Shown: positions 16,193 through 25,335, numbered from the stretch's first letter. The stretch: DNA of 44,163 nt from Burkholderiales bacterium (GCA_026954015.1 JAIXLP010000091.1:20920-65082); one strand, 5' to 3'. Numbers and translations are program-made. Notes: generated by a model not told the origin, from the letters alone.

Positions 16193-17923
16193 ATGACGGC
16201 AGCCAGTGCCCATTTGCCCGGCGTTCTCGACCCGGAAGACACAACCGTAGCCGAGGTCCATGTACCACGGCGCGACGACCTGGCATCGTCGCTCGCCGCG
16301 CGCGCCGCGATCAGCGCCGCCGCGGCGGCTGCACTGGCGGCCTGCGGTGGCGGTTCGGAGGATCCCGATGCGCCGATCAGCCCCGAGATGCTGCCGGCCG
16401 ACGACGCACAGGCCGCGCGCTTCCTGCAGCAGGCGCAGTTCTCGTCAACCCCGGCGGAAATCAAGCGGGTGCGTGATCTCGGCTACGGTGGCTGGCTCGA
16501 CATCGAGATGTCACGACCGGTATCCATCACCGGCTGGGACTGGCTGGTCAGCCAGGGCTACAACAACTCCGATAAGCGCTACGACAGCTCCCTCACCGAT
16601 GCCATGGTCTGGAACCAGCTGATGACCGCTCCCGATGCGCTGCGCAAACGGCTGGCGCTCGCCTGGTCCGAGATCATGGTGGTCTCCGCCAACGAAGTCA
16701 GCACCGAATCGCCTGGGTTTGCGATGGCCGCGTACTGGGACGTGCTCAACAAGCACGCTTTCGGCAACTATCGCGACCTGCTGCGCGCGATCACGCTCAA
16801 CCCCGCGATGGGCATGTACCTCAACACCAAGGGCAACAAGGGCGAAAACCCCAAGACCGGCAGCCAGCCGGACGAGAACTATGCGCGCGAGGTGATGCAG
16901 CTCTTCACCATCGGCCTGTACCAGCTCAACATGGACGGCACGCACATGCTGGGCGCAGGCGGCCAGCCTGTGGAGACCTATACCACCGAGGACGTGAGCA
17001 ACCTTGCGCGCGTATTCACCGGGTACGACCTGGACACGACCGGACACGTGCAGGACACGAATCCGGTGAAGCTGCGCAATCCCATGGCGTTCAACAGCAA
17101 GAACCACTCCACGGTCGATGCAACGTTTCTCGGCACCACCATCAGCGGCAGCACCCCGGGGCCCAAGGCACTCGATACCGCGCTGGATACGCTCTTCAAC
17201 CACCCCAACACCGCCCCCTTCATCGCGCGCCAGCTGATCCAGCGGCTTGTGATGAGCAACCCCAGCCCAGCCTACATAGGGCGCGTCGCGGCGACGTTCG
17301 CGAACAATGGCAACGGCAGGCGCGGCGATCTCGCCGCGGTCACCCGGGCCGTGCTGCTCGATCCGGAGGCACGCGCCAACCCGACGCCCGATACCCTGGG
17401 CAAGCTGCGCGAGCCCATGGTGCGCTGGGTGCAGTGGGCACGCACCTTCGGCGCCACGTCGACCGACGGCAAGTGGGCGGTCGGCAACAAATCCGATGCC
17501 TCCAGTGCGCTGGGGCAGAGCCCCCTGCGCAGCCCCTCGGTATTCAACTACTTCCGCCCCGGCTACGTGCCGCCCAACACCCAGCTCGCTACAAACAACC
17601 TTGTGGCGCCGGAGTTTCAGGTGACCAACGAGAGTTCGGTCGCCGGTTATCTCAATTTCATGCAGACCGCGGTCTCCACTGGCGTCTCCAAGATCGCGGT
17701 TGCCGATGGCTATCCGACCGAGATCGCGCTGGCCGACAACCCGCAGGCGCTGGTGAACCGCCTCAACCTGCTGCTTGCAGCCGGACAGCTCTCTTCCACG
17801 ACGATGCAGGTCATCAGCGACGCGATCGGCAGCATCAAGGCGGACGACAAAGGCAAAAAGAACCGCGTCTATGCAGCGATTTTCATGACGATGTGCTGCC
17901 CCGAGTACCTGGTCTTGAAATAA
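16193..17923 (+). CDS. DUF1800 domain protein, exported or lipoprotein-like
   Basis: A 576-residue member of the DUF1800 family, which is almost always found beside a DUF1501 gene; biochemical function is not established. The family blocks are visible: ARFLQQAQFSSTPAEIKRV near the start, NEVSTESPGFAMAAYWDVL, ENYAREVMQLFTIGLYQLN, NLARVFTGYDL, NTAPFIARQLIQRLVMSNPS, TRAVLLDPEAR, and FNYFRPGYVPP near the end. The N-terminus has a hydrophobic Ala-rich stretch ending LAAC-GGGSEDPD after an RRDDL. That looks like a lipobox or Tat-type signal but sits about 50 residues in, so the true start could be later. I chose ATG 16193, preceded by AGGAC. The gap to the DUF1501 gene is 11 bp. Confidence 0.85.
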   Translation: MTAASAHLPGVLDPEDTTVAEVHVPRRDDLASSLAARAAISAAAAAALAACGGGSEDPDAPISPEMLPADDAQAARFLQQAQFSSTPAEIKRVRDLGYGGWLDIEMSRPVSITGWDWLVSQGYNNSDKRYDSSLTDAMVWNQLMTAPDALRKRLALAWSEIMVVSANEVSTESPGFAMAAYWDVLNKHAFGNYRDLLRAITLNPAMGMYLNTKGNKGENPKTGSQPDENYAREVMQLFTIGLYQLNMDGTHMLGAGGQPVETYTTEDVSNLARVFTGYDLDTTGHVQDTNPVKLRNPMAFNSKNHSTVDATFLGTTISGSTPGPKALDTALDTLFNHPNTAPFIARQLIQRLVMSNPSPAYIGRVAATFANNGNGRRGDLAAVTRAVLLDPEARANPTPDTLGKLREPMVRWVQWARTFGATSTDGKWAVGNKSDASSALGQSPLRSPSVFNYFRPGYVPPNTQLATNNLVAPEFQVTNESSVAGYLNFMQTAVSTGVSKIAVADGYPTEIALADNPQALVNRLNLLLAAGQLSSTTMQVISDAIGSIKADDKGKKNRVYAAIFMTMCCPEYLVLK

Positions 17924-17934
17924 AGGAAGCACCC

Positions 17935-19341
17935 ATGAAAATCAACCGCACCGGCGAAATCGCCCGCCGCACCTTTCTGCAGCGCATGGGGCAGCTCGGC
18001 CTTGCAGGCGTCGCCACGCCGTGGGCCGTGAACCTGGCCGCGATCAGTGAGGCCGCCGCCGATACTGCCCAGTCGAATTCCGACTACAAGGCGCTGGTCT
18101 GCATCTTTCTCTACGGCGGCAACGACAACGGCAACACGGTGATTCCCTGCGACGCCACGGGTCACGCGGACTACACCACGGTGCGGGGCGCCGTCGCGAT
18201 TCCACGCGACGATCTCGCCGGCACGCAGCTCGCGCCCACGCTCGACGGCGGTCGCCAGTACGCACTCGCACCAACACTGTCAGCGCTCAAACCGCTGTTC
18301 GACGATGGCACGCTGGCGGTGCAGCTCAATGTCGGGCCGCTGATACAGCCCACGACGCTCGACCAGTACAAGAAGCGCTCGGTACCGCTGCCACCCAAGC
18401 TCTTTTCCCACAACGACCAGCAATCCGTCTGGCAAAGCTCACAGGCCGAAGGGGCGGTGCGCGGCTGGGGCGGCACCCTCGGCGACCTGGCGCTCTCTGG
18501 TAACGGCCGGCAGCTTTTCACCTGCGTCTCGGTTACCGGCAACGCGGTGTTCCTCTCAGGTGAGCAGGCGCTGTCCTACCAGATCGGCACGGGTGGGCCG
18601 GTAGCGATCAAGAGCGCAACCACCAATCTCTACGGCTCGGCCGCGTGCAGCGCCGCGCTGCGCCAGCTCATCACCGAAGAGCGCGGCCAGATCCTGGAGT
18701 ACGAATACAACCGCACCACCGTGCGGGCACTTGAATCGTATGACGCGCTGACCGGAGCGATCGCGGGCAACGCCACCAGCTTTGATGCCGATCTGCCCGA
18801 CAAGGACGCTGCGGCCTCGAGTTTGCCGCTCAACCGCCAGCTCAAGATGGTGGCGCGGCTCATCGACGCACAAAGTCGGCTGGGCATGAAGCGGCAGGTG
18901 TTCCTGGTTTCGCTCGGCGGCTTCGACAACCACGACAACCTCAACACCCGCCATCGCGAGCAGCTCCGGCAGCTCGCAGTGGGCATGAGCGGATTCCGGC
19001 AGGCGATGAAGAGCATCGGCCTGGACCGCAACGTCACGACGTTCACCGCATCGGAATTCGGCCGGACGATGAAATCCAATGGCGATGGATCGGACCACGG
19101 CTGGGGCAGCACGCACTTCGTCACGGGCGGTGCGGTCAACGGCGGCAAGTTTTACGGCACCCCTCCGCAAATCTTGCTCGGGGGCCAGGAAGACACCGGC
19201 CAAGGCCGGTTGCTGCCGAGCACCTCGGTGGCACAGTACGCCGCAACGATGGCGTCGTGGTTCGGCGTATCGAACTCCGACCTCGCGCTGGTCGCGCCCG
19301 AAATCGTCAACTTCTCGACGCGCAACCTGGGATTCGTCTAG
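17935..19341 (+). CDS. DUF1501 protein with Tat signal
   Basis: A 468-residue protein of the DUF1501 family, distantly related to the alkaline phosphatase/sulfatase fold; no activity is established. The Tat signal ARRTFLQRMGQLGLAGVA near residues 10-27 predicts export in folded form. Family blocks are LVCIFLYGGNDNGNTVIP, LFSHNDQQSVWQSS, FLVSLGGFDNHDNL, TTFTASEFGRTMKSNGDGS, DHGWGSTHFVTGG and GGKFYGTPP. The conserved D/H residues in GGFDNHDN and DHGWGSTH could bind metal, as in the sulfatase-like fold. The Shine-Dalgarno AAGGAAG lies 6 bp upstream of the ATG. It is almost certainly cotranscribed with the DUF1800 gene. The upstream two-component system is a candidate regulator by position only. 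Confidence 0.87.
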   Translation: MKINRTGEIARRTFLQRMGQLGLAGVATPWAVNLAAISEAAADTAQSNSDYKALVCIFLYGGNDNGNTVIPCDATGHADYTTVRGAVAIPRDDLAGTQLAPTLDGGRQYALAPTLSALKPLFDDGTLAVQLNVGPLIQPTTLDQYKKRSVPLPPKLFSHNDQQSVWQSSQAEGAVRGWGGTLGDLALSGNGRQLFTCVSVTGNAVFLSGEQALSYQIGTGGPVAIKSATTNLYGSAACSAALRQLITEERGQILEYEYNRTTVRALESYDALTGAIAGNATSFDADLPDKDAAASSLPLNRQLKMVARLIDAQSRLGMKRQVFLVSLGGFDNHDNLNTRHREQLRQLAVGMSGFRQAMKSIGLDRNVTTFTASEFGRTMKSNGDGSDHGWGSTHFVTGGAVNGGKFYGTPPQILLGGQEDTGQGRLLPSTSVAQYAATMASWFGVSNSDLALVAPEIVNFSTRNLGFV

Positions 19342-19354
19342 GACTGGCCCAGGC

Positions 19355-20419
19355 TCACACCACCGCCAGTGCCGGCGCCTCGGCCGCCTGCATGTGACCG
19401 ATGAGGCACGCATGGTCGAAGCCCTGCGCGTGGAAGATCGCGAGCACCGCGTCGGCGCTGTCCGCGTCGCAGCTCACGAGCAGGCCACCCGAGGTCTGCG
19501 GGTCGGCCACCAGGTCGCGTGCGACTGTGGGTAGCCCTGCGTCCAGCGCCACTTCGGCGCCGTACGCCGCCCAATTGCGACCGGACGCACCGGTGACGTA
19601 GCCTTGGGTCGCGAGTTGCGCGACCGCGGGCAGCAGCGGCAGGTCGGCATAGCGCACCACGGCCTTGAGGCCCGCGGCACGCGCCAGCTCCAGCGTGTGG
19701 CCCGCCAGGCCGAAGCCCGTCACGTCGGTGAGCGCATGCACGCCCGGCATCTCGGCAAGCTGGATGCCGGGGGTGTTGAGCTGGGTCGTGCTGGCGACCA
19801 GCTCACGGTAACCGTCAGCATCGAGCGCATTCTTCTTGAGCGCGGCCGAGAGCACGCCCACGCCCAGACGCTTGCCCAGGATGAGCACGTCGCCCGCGCG
19901 TGCGCCCGCATTGCGTTTGACGCGCGACGGATGCACCAGCCCCATTGCCACGAGGCCGTAGATCGGTTCGACCGAATCGATCGTGTGCCCGCCCGCAATC
20001 GGTATGCCGGCCTCGCGGCAGATGGCCTCACCGCCGCGCACGATCTCGCCGATAGTTTCCAGCGACAGCCTGGCCACCGGCATAGCCAGCAGCGCCAGCG
20101 CCATGATGGGTCTGCCGCCCATCGCGTAGACATCGCTCAGTGCATTGGCCGCAGCGATGCGACCGAAATCGTACGGGTCATCGACGATGGGCATGAAGAA
20201 GTCCGTCGTCGCAACCAGCGCCTGCGCGTCGTTGAGCCGATAGACCGCCGCGTCGTCGGACGTCTCGGTACCCACCATCAGCTCGGGCGGGATGAACCCC
20301 GCCGCACTGCTCTGCAGGATCTGCTGCAGCACGCCCGGTGCAATCTTGCAGCCGCAGCCGCCGCCGTGGGAGAGGCTGGTCAAACGCACGGGCGCCAGGG
20401 TGGGGGCAGGGTCGGTCAT
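19355..20419 (-). CDS. selD: Selenide, water dikinase (selenophosphate synthetase) SelD
   Basis: Makes selenophosphate from selenide and ATP, the activated selenium donor. The protein has 354 residues. The N-terminal active-site loop reads SHGGGCGCK with Cys22 in the redox-active position (a Cys form, not selenocysteine) and Lys25. DAAVYRLND, ATTDFFMPIVDDPYDFGRIAAANALSD (ATP/Mg Asp residues in that block), YAMGGRPIMALALLA, IAGGHTIDSVEPIYGL and LTDVTGFGLAGHTLEL are all typical. It lies 48 bp downstream of senB on the same strand, the arrangement seen for the selD homologue called senC in selenoneine clusters. No selA, selB, tRNA-Sec or ybbB is visible here, so its main customer in this context is likely the selenosugar enzyme. 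It converges with the DUF1501 gene 13 bp away. Confidence 0.95.
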   Translation of the reverse strand: MTDPAPTLAPVRLTSLSHGGGCGCKIAPGVLQQILQSSAAGFIPPELMVGTETSDDAAVYRLNDAQALVATTDFFMPIVDDPYDFGRIAAANALSDVYAMGGRPIMALALLAMPVARLSLETIGEIVRGGEAICREAGIPIAGGHTIDSVEPIYGLVAMGLVHPSRVKRNAGARAGDVLILGKRLGVGVLSAALKKNALDADGYRELVASTTQLNTPGIQLAEMPGVHALTDVTGFGLAGHTLELARAAGLKAVVRYADLPLLPAVAQLATQGYVTGASGRNWAAYGAEVALDAGLPTVARDLVADPQTSGGLLVSCDADSADAVLAIFHAQGFDHACLIGHMQAAEAPALAVV

Positions 20420-20467
20420 CGCTGAAGTGCAAAACGAGGGTGATAGCGGCGATTGTGGCAGCAGCCG

Positions 20468-21445
20468 TCAACGCCTGTCGGCGAGCAGCTGCGCCACAAG
20501 CGCGCGCACCCGCGCCGCCTCCACCTTGGGGGCGAAACGTGCCTCGCGCGCGGCGCACTGCGCCGCCAGATGCGCGGCAAAGGCAGTGTCGGTCGCGTAG
20601 CGGCACATCAGCCGGGCAAGTGCCGCCGCGTCGCCTACCGGGAACAGGCCGTCGTAATCGCGCCCCAGCAGCCCCACGTTGCCATCGATGCGGCTTGCAA
20701 GCACCGGCACGCGCGAGCGCAGGGCCTCGATCACCACATGCGCCCCGCCCTCCATGCGGCTCATGTGCACGAGCGCGCGCGAGCGTGCAAGGCGCTGGCG
20801 CGTCGTGCCCTGCGGCAGCGCGCCCAGCCAGCGGTAGTGCGGCATTTCGGCCATCGCGCGCGTGGCGGCATCGGCCCAGCGCGGCTGCAGCGCCGCGCCC
20901 ACGTGCAGCACGCGCGGCGCGAGCGCGTGCGTCCACAGCGCAGGCAGGAGCCGCGCCGCGCGCATCAGCACCTGCGGGTCCTTCACGTCGCGCAAGTGGC
21001 CCACGGCGATGAAATCGAACCAGCGCCGCGTGCGCTCGGCGCGCACCAACCGGGTCGCCGACTGCTCGATCACCCACACGCGCTCGCGTCCCCACGCGGG
21101 CAGGCGCGCCACGGCCTCCTGCTGCAGCACCACCCAGTGGCTTGCGCTGGCGAGCGCGGCCTGCGCGCGCGGCTCACGCGCGAGGTCGCGGTACAGATCG
21201 GTGCCGGTGAGCACGAGGGCGATCGGGCGCTCCGGAAAGGCGGCGCGAAAGCGCGCGATGCTGGGGGCGGACTTGTAGGCGTGCAGCGCAATCAGCGCAT
21301 CGACGGGCGCGCCGCTCCACGCAGGCTCCACCCGCACCCGCGCATCTTGGGCGATGCAACGCGCCCAGCGCCGCGCGGTGTGCCCGTTGCCGTTGTTGGC
21401 CTCGGGCGTGGGCGTGACGATCTCGATCAGCGGCAGGCCAGGCAC
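20468..21445 (-). CDS. senB: SenB-type selenosugar synthase (TIGR04348-like GT4 glycosyltransferase)
   Basis: A GT4-fold glycosyltransferase of about 325 residues that resembles SenB, the enzyme that joins selenophosphate with a UDP-sugar to make a selenosugar. Evidence: N-terminal [72 protein letters not shown], and the GT4 E-x7-E motif in [20 protein letters not shown]. The neighbour selD supports the call strongly, because SenB and SelD work in sequence. I chose GTG 21445, which starts [10 protein letters not shown] as expected; a longer frame from GTG 21505 is possible, and neither has a clear ribosome site. The family assignment is from memory of motifs, not a search. SenA, which would make selenoneine from the selenosugar, is not present next to it. 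Confidence 0.8.
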   Translation of the reverse strand: MPGLPLIEIVTPTPEANNGNGHTARRWARCIAQDARVRVEPAWSGAPVDALIALHAYKSAPSIARFRAAFPERPIALVLTGTDLYRDLAREPRAQAALASASHWVVLQQEAVARLPAWGRERVWVIEQSATRLVRAERTRRWFDFIAVGHLRDVKDPQVLMRAARLLPALWTHALAPRVLHVGAALQPRWADAATRAMAEMPHYRWLGALPQGTTRQRLARSRALVHMSRMEGGAHVVIEALRSRVPVLASRIDGNVGLLGRDYDGLFPVGDAAALARLMCRYATDTAFAAHLAAQCAAREARFAPKVEAARVRALVAQLLADRR

Positions 21446-21525
21446 ACGTGACGGCGGGAAAGGAAGAAAGCGGCCATTGTGCGTCGACCCACGCCACCCG
21501 CGCACGCCTTGACATAATCATCGAC

Positions 21526-21936
21526 ATGCGAATCCTGCACACCATGCTGCGCGTGGGCAACCTCCAGCGCTCGATCGACTTCTACACCCAGGTGCTGGGC
21601 ATGCAGCTGCTGCGCACGAGCGAGAACCCGGAATACAAATACTCGCTTGCGTTCGTCGGCTATGACGGCGGCAACCCCGGCCAGGCCGAGATCGAGCTCA
21701 CCTACAACTGGGGCGTGGAGCACTACGAGCCCGGCACCGCCTACGGCCACATCGCCATCGGCGTGCCCGACGCTTACACCGCTTGCGAGCGCATCGCGGC
21801 CGCGGGCGGCACGATCACGCGCGCTGCCGGGCCGGTCAAGGGCGGCACGACCGTGATCGCGTTCGTGACCGACCCGGACGGCTACAAGATCGAGCTGATC
21901 CAGCGCGCCGCGGCGGACGCCACGCCCCACGCATGA
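21526..21936 (+). CDS. gloA: Lactoylglutathione lyase (glyoxalase I)
   Basis: Isomerises the methylglyoxal-glutathione hemithioacetal to S-lactoylglutathione; small cytoplasmic dimer of 136 residues. The metal ligands are present: H5 in [11 protein letters not shown]57 in [12 protein letters not shown]75 in YGHIAIGV and E123 in YKIELIQR, each one residue beyond the E. coli numbering after a small shift. That spacing suits the Ni-type bacterial enzyme. ATG 21526 gives the conserved start; the longer upstream frame is non-homologous. CATAAT at 21513-21518 ends 7 bp before the ATG, so the message may be leaderless. It diverges from senB. Confidence 0.95.
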   Translation: MRILHTMLRVGNLQRSIDFYTQVLGMQLLRTSENPEYKYSLAFVGYDGGNPGQAEIELTYNWGVEHYEPGTAYGHIAIGVPDAYTACERIAAAGGTITRAAGPVKGGTTVIAFVTDPDGYKIELIQRAAADATPHA

Positions 21937-21965
21937 GGCATCCCCTGCCGCATGCCAACCCGCAC

Positions 21966-22718
21966 ATGACGACCGCCATCCCCTGGCTCGCGCCCGAGGA
22001 CCCTTTCCCGCCGCCCTCGAGCAGTTGGGACGCGCACAGTCCCATGCCCGGACTGCTGGCGGCGGGCGGCGTGCTTGACGTGCCGCACCTGCTCGCTGCC
22101 TACCGGCAGGGGATCTTTCCGTGGTTTGGCGAGGGTCAGCCCATACTCTGGTGGAGCACGACGCCGCGCATGGTGCTGCCGGTGGCCGAATTCCGCCTGC
22201 ACCACGTGCTGCGCAAGACGATACGGCGCCTGCGCCGCGCCGGCACGGATGAAATCCGCATCGACAGCGACTTTTCCGCGGTGATCCACGCCTGCGCCAG
22301 CATGCCGCGCACAGGCCAGTCGGGCACCTGGATCGTGCCCGAGATGGTGCGCGCCTACGAGGCGCTGCACGCGGCAGGCCACGCGCACAGCGTGGAGAAC
22401 TGGGTGGACGGGCGGCTCGCGGGCGGGCTGTACTGCGTGGCGATCGGCCGCGCGGTGTTCGGCGAGTCGATGTTCGCGCACGTGCGCGACGCCTCCAAGA
22501 TCGCGCTGGCGGCGCTCGTGGCGCTGTGCCGCGGCCAGGGCGTGGCGCTCATCGATTGCCAGCAAAACACGGCGCACCTGGCGTCACTGGGTGCACGCGA
22601 GATCGAGCGCGACGCCTTTCTCGCGCACGTCGCACGGGCGTGCACTGAGCCCGCGCTGGATTGGCGTTTTGCACCACAATGCTGGGACGCTCTCGTGCAG
22701 CCCGATACCGCGCCATGA
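21966..22718 (+). CDS. aat: Leucyl/phenylalanyl-tRNA-protein transferase Aat
   Basis: Adds Leu or Phe from tRNA to proteins with N-terminal Lys or Arg, marking them for ClpS/ClpAP degradation. The protein has 250 residues from ATG 21966. An earlier in-frame ATG at 21933 overlaps the gloA stop as ATGA and would add 11 residues; the family start fits either. Hallmarks are [93 protein letters not shown] and [17 protein letters not shown] (long blocks cited by their ends). Its stop overlaps the start of bpt by 4 bp (ATGA). The aat-bpt pair is a known N-degron operon of many proteobacteria. Confidence 0.95.
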   Translation: MTTAIPWLAPEDPFPPPSSSWDAHSPMPGLLAAGGVLDVPHLLAAYRQGIFPWFGEGQPILWWSTTPRMVLPVAEFRLHHVLRKTIRRLRRAGTDEIRIDSDFSAVIHACASMPRTGQSGTWIVPEMVRAYEALHAAGHAHSVENWVDGRLAGGLYCVAIGRAVFGESMFAHVRDASKIALAALVALCRGQGVALIDCQQNTAHLASLGAREIERDAFLAHVARACTEPALDWRFAPQCWDALVQPDTAP

Positions 22719-23455
22719 CCCAGCTCAACGACCTTCCGCTGCAGGCGCTGCAGTTCTATACCACCGCGCCCTACCAGTGCAGCTATCTGCCGGGGCACGT
22801 GGCGCGCTCGGAGGTGGCGACGCCCAGCCACCTGATCCACAGCGGCGTCTATTCCGAGCTCATCGCGCAGGGTTTCCGGCGCAGCGGCATGTTCACCTAC
22901 CGCCCGCACTGCGAAAACTGCATGGCGTGCACGCCGATCCGCGTGCTGGCGCAGGAATTCAAGCCCGACCGCAGCCAGCGGCGCGCGGCGCGGCGCCACG
23001 GGGGCCTGGTGGCGCGCACGCTGCGGCTGTGCTACCTGCCCGAGCACTACCAGCTCTACCTGCGCTACCAGAACACGCGCCATGCGGGCGGCGGCATGGA
23101 CCACGACAGCATCGACCAGTACACCCAGTTCCTGCTGCAAAGCCGGGTGAACTCGCGCCTGGTGGAGTTTCGCGAGCCCGGCGTGGACGGCGAGCCCGGC
23201 GCGCTCAGGATGGTGTCGGTGCTGGATATCCTGGACAACGGCCTGTCGGCGGTCTACACCTTTTACGAGCCCGAGCCCGACGCGAGCTACGGCACCTACA
23301 ACATCCTGTGGCAGATCACGCAGGCGCGCGCCATGGGCCTGCAGTACGTCTACCTCGGCTACTGGATCGCGCAGAGCCCGAAGATGAACTACAAGACCCG
23401 GTTCAAGCCGCACGAACTGCGGCTGGACGGTCAGTGGCAGCGGTTCGACGACTGA
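22715..23455 (+). CDS. bpt: Aspartate/glutamate leucyltransferase Bpt
   Basis: Transfers Leu to proteins with N-terminal Asp or Glu, extending the bacterial N-degron pathway started by its neighbour aat. The protein has 246 residues. The N-terminal Cys-containing segments [11 protein letters not shown] and [14 protein letters not shown] match the ATE/Bpt N-domain with its metal-binding Cys residues. [47 protein letters not shown] and [20 protein letters not shown] are the C-domain. It starts inside the aat stop (ATGA). The stop codon lies within the left arm of a strong hairpin that should terminate transcription. Confidence 0.95.
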   Translation: MTQLNDLPLQALQFYTTAPYQCSYLPGHVARSEVATPSHLIHSGVYSELIAQGFRRSGMFTYRPHCENCMACTPIRVLAQEFKPDRSQRRAARRHGGLVARTLRLCYLPEHYQLYLRYQNTRHAGGGMDHDSIDQYTQFLLQSRVNSRLVEFREPGVDGEPGALRMVSVLDILDNGLSAVYTFYEPEPDASYGTYNILWQITQARAMGLQYVYLGYWIAQSPKMNYKTRFKPHELRLDGQWQRFDD

Positions 23456-23485
23456 AGCCGTTTTTACCAGCAAAAACGGCTTCAG
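23452..23485. terminator. Bidirectional intrinsic terminator between bpt and pirin
   Basis: A perfect 14-bp stem, CTGAAGCCGTTTTT at 23452-23465 and its complement at 23472-23485, with a 6-base loop. The stem ends in T5 on either strand, so it can act for both convergent genes. It overlaps the bpt stop codon and adjoins dispersed repeat copy F. Confidence 0.8.
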
Positions 23486-23527
23486 CGCCCTGCCAGCAAG
23501 CGCTGGCAGCTCCCGAAACAATATCAA
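23480..23527 (-). repeat. Dispersed palindromic repeat, copy F (bpt-pirin gap)
   Basis: On the minus strand it reads GGAGCTGCCA-GCGCTTG-N5-AGGGCGC, then TGAAGCC and TTTTT. It lies between two convergent genes and directly joins the terminator hairpin. The pirin TGA stop (complement of 23524-23526) falls at its start. It is more diverged than the other copies. Confidence 0.65.
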
Positions 23528-24225
23528 GCGGCCAGGTCGAACACGAGCACCTCGGCGCCCTTGCCGTGCTCCAGCGCGATCTCGGCGGTGTCGTCCAGCA
23601 GCGCCGCGTCGCCCCCGGCGAGCTGCGTGCCGTTGACCTCGAGCGCGCCGCGGATCAGGTGCACATAGGCCTTGCGCCCAGGGGCGATCGCCAGTCGCGC
23701 GGCTTGCGCGCCATCGAAGAGCCCGGCGTACACGCGCGCATCGGCGTGGATGCCCACGTCGCCGCCCTGCCCCATGGGCGCGGCCACAAGCCGCAGCACG
23801 CCGCGCTTGGCCGCGGCGGGCACGGTGGTCTGCTCGTAACTGGGCGCGATGCCCTGCACGTTCGGCTCGATCCAGATCTGCAGAAAGTGCGTCTCCTGCC
23901 CCCGGGCATGGTTGAACTCGCTGTGCATCACGCCGCTGCCCGCGCTCATGCGCTGCACGTCGCCTGGCGGGATGCCCTTGATGTTGCCCATGCTGTCCTG
24001 GTGCGCCAGGTTGCCCGAGAGCACGTAGCTGATGATCTCCATGTCGCGGTGCCCGTGCGTGCCAAAGCCCTTGCCCGGCGCGATGCGGTCTTCGTTGATC
24101 ACGCGCAGATTCCCCCAGCCCATGTGCGCCGGGTCGTAGTAGCCCGCGAAGGAAAAGCTGTGGAAGGACTTGAGCCAGCCGTGGTCGGCATAGCCCCGTT
24201 CGGCGGATGTGCGCAGGGTCATCAT
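23524..24225 (-). CDS. Pirin family protein (quercetinase-like bicupin)
   Basis: A 233-residue bicupin of the pirin family, which includes quercetin 2,3-dioxygenases and redox-sensing regulators; the substrate here is unknown. The N-cupin metal site is visible as GTHGHRDMEIISYVLSG and MHSEFNHARGQ, with His, His, His and Glu ligands. ERGYADHGWLKSFHSFSFAGYYDP is the standard pirin beginning. The C-cupin lacks metal ligands, as usual. I chose ATG 24225 (a second ATG follows at once), with GGAG 7 bp upstream. A LysR regulator diverges 112 bp away, with a T-N11-A palindrome between. The stop codon lies in repeat copy F. Confidence 0.92.
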   Translation of the reverse strand: MMTLRTSAERGYADHGWLKSFHSFSFAGYYDPAHMGWGNLRVINEDRIAPGKGFGTHGHRDMEIISYVLSGNLAHQDSMGNIKGIPPGDVQRMSAGSGVMHSEFNHARGQETHFLQIWIEPNVQGIAPSYEQTTVPAAAKRGVLRLVAAPMGQGGDVGIHADARVYAGLFDGAQAARLAIAPGRKAYVHLIRGALEVNGTQLAGGDAALLDDTAEIALEHGKGAEVLVFDLAA

Positions 24226-24305
24226 GGTGCTGCTCCAGCGAGTCTGTGATGCCTGCAATGTAGGAACATGACCGCGTTTGCACAGGGCCGGCATTTGACG
24301 ACATC

Positions 24306-24322
24306 ATTCAAACCATTTGAAT
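24306..24322. promoter_or_regulatory. Candidate LysR operator between pirin and its divergent regulator
   Basis: A 17-bp palindrome, ATTCAAA-CCA-TTTGAAT, perfect in both arms. It contains the LysR-type T-N11-A core and sits 15 bp before the regulator's ATG. The location in a pirin/LysR divergent gap is where autoregulation is expected. It is AT-rich compared with the surrounding DNA, so chance is unlikely. Confidence 0.6.
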
Positions 24323-24337
24323 CATCGGCGACAGACC

Positions 24338-25276
24338 ATGCAAACCACGATCGACGCGCTCACGCCCGGCAACCTGCGCCTGCTGCACGCCATTGCCACC
24401 CACGGCAGCTTCGCGGCGGCGGCGCGGGCGCTGGGCCTGGCGCCCAGCGGCCTCACCTGGCGCGTGCGCCAGATCGAAGAGGTGCTGGACGTGCTGCTGT
24501 TCGACCGCAGCCGCCGCCAGGCGCGCCTGACCGAGGCCGGGCGCGAGCTGCTGCGCGAGGGCGATCGGCTGCTCGGCGAGATGGACACGGTGGCCCAGCG
24601 CGTGCGCCGCGTGGCCACCGGCTGGGAGCCGCGCTTCACGCTGTCGGTCGACGGGGCCGTCTCGCGCACCACGATGCTCGAGCTCGTCGAGGCGTTCTAC
24701 GCGCTCGGCGCGCCCACGCACCTGCAGTGGCGTGACGGCACGCTGACCGGCACGCTCGAACCGTTGACCGGCGGCCGCGCCGACCTCGCGATCGGCGTGG
24801 CCGTGGAAGCACCGCCGCTGGCCGACCTGCGCACCGCACCGCTCGGCGACCTGCGCTTCATCTTCGCGGTGGCGCCGCACCACCCGCTCGCCACGGCACG
24901 CGAACCGCTGGGCGACGCGCTGCTGCGCGCGCACCGCGTGGTGGCGGTGGCCGATTCGGCGCTGCGCCAGCAGGCCACCTACGGGCTGCTGCCCGGGCAG
25001 GAGGTGCTCACCGTGGACAGCCTGGACACCAAGATCCGCGCGCAGCTGCGCGGCCTGGGCGCGGGCTACCTGCCCGAGCCCATGGCGCGCCCCTACATCG
25101 ACGCGGGGCTGCTCGTGGCGCGCCAGGTGGAGCGCGCGGCGCGCACCACGCGGCTCTCCTACGCCTGGTGCGACTTCGGAAAACGCACGCGCGGGCGCGC
25201 GCTGCAGTGGTGGCTCGAACGGCTGCAAAGCCCGGTCACGCGCGCGGCGCTGCTGCAAAACCACCACCCGTCGTAA
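24338..25276 (+). CDS. LysR-family transcriptional regulator
   Basis: A 312-residue LysR regulator. The winged helix-turn-helix spans about residues 10-70: NLRLLHAIATHGSFAAAA, RALGLAPSGLTWRVRQIEE, LLFDRSRRQARLTEAG. The effector domain follows (FTLSVDGAVSRTTML, GRADLAIGVAV, VAPHHPLATA, GLGAGYLPEPMA). The effector is unknown. It diverges from a pirin gene, a frequent pairing in beta-proteobacteria in which the regulator activates pirin. ATG 24338 was chosen; the upstream TTG at 24317 lies in the palindrome and would be unusual. The 3' end is followed by a 59-bp gap to an FAD protein on the same strand. Confidence 0.9.
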   Translation: MQTTIDALTPGNLRLLHAIATHGSFAAAARALGLAPSGLTWRVRQIEEVLDVLLFDRSRRQARLTEAGRELLREGDRLLGEMDTVAQRVRRVATGWEPRFTLSVDGAVSRTTMLELVEAFYALGAPTHLQWRDGTLTGTLEPLTGGRADLAIGVAVEAPPLADLRTAPLGDLRFIFAVAPHHPLATAREPLGDALLRAHRVVAVADSALRQQATYGLLPGQEVLTVDSLDTKIRAQLRGLGAGYLPEPMARPYIDAGLLVARQVERAARTTRLSYAWCDFGKRTRGRALQWWLERLQSPVTRAALLQNHHPS

Positions 25277-25335
25277 CGCCTTCCGGCGCACCGGGTGCGT
25301 GTAGAGTGCGTGCACCTGCCCTCTGAAAGCTCACC

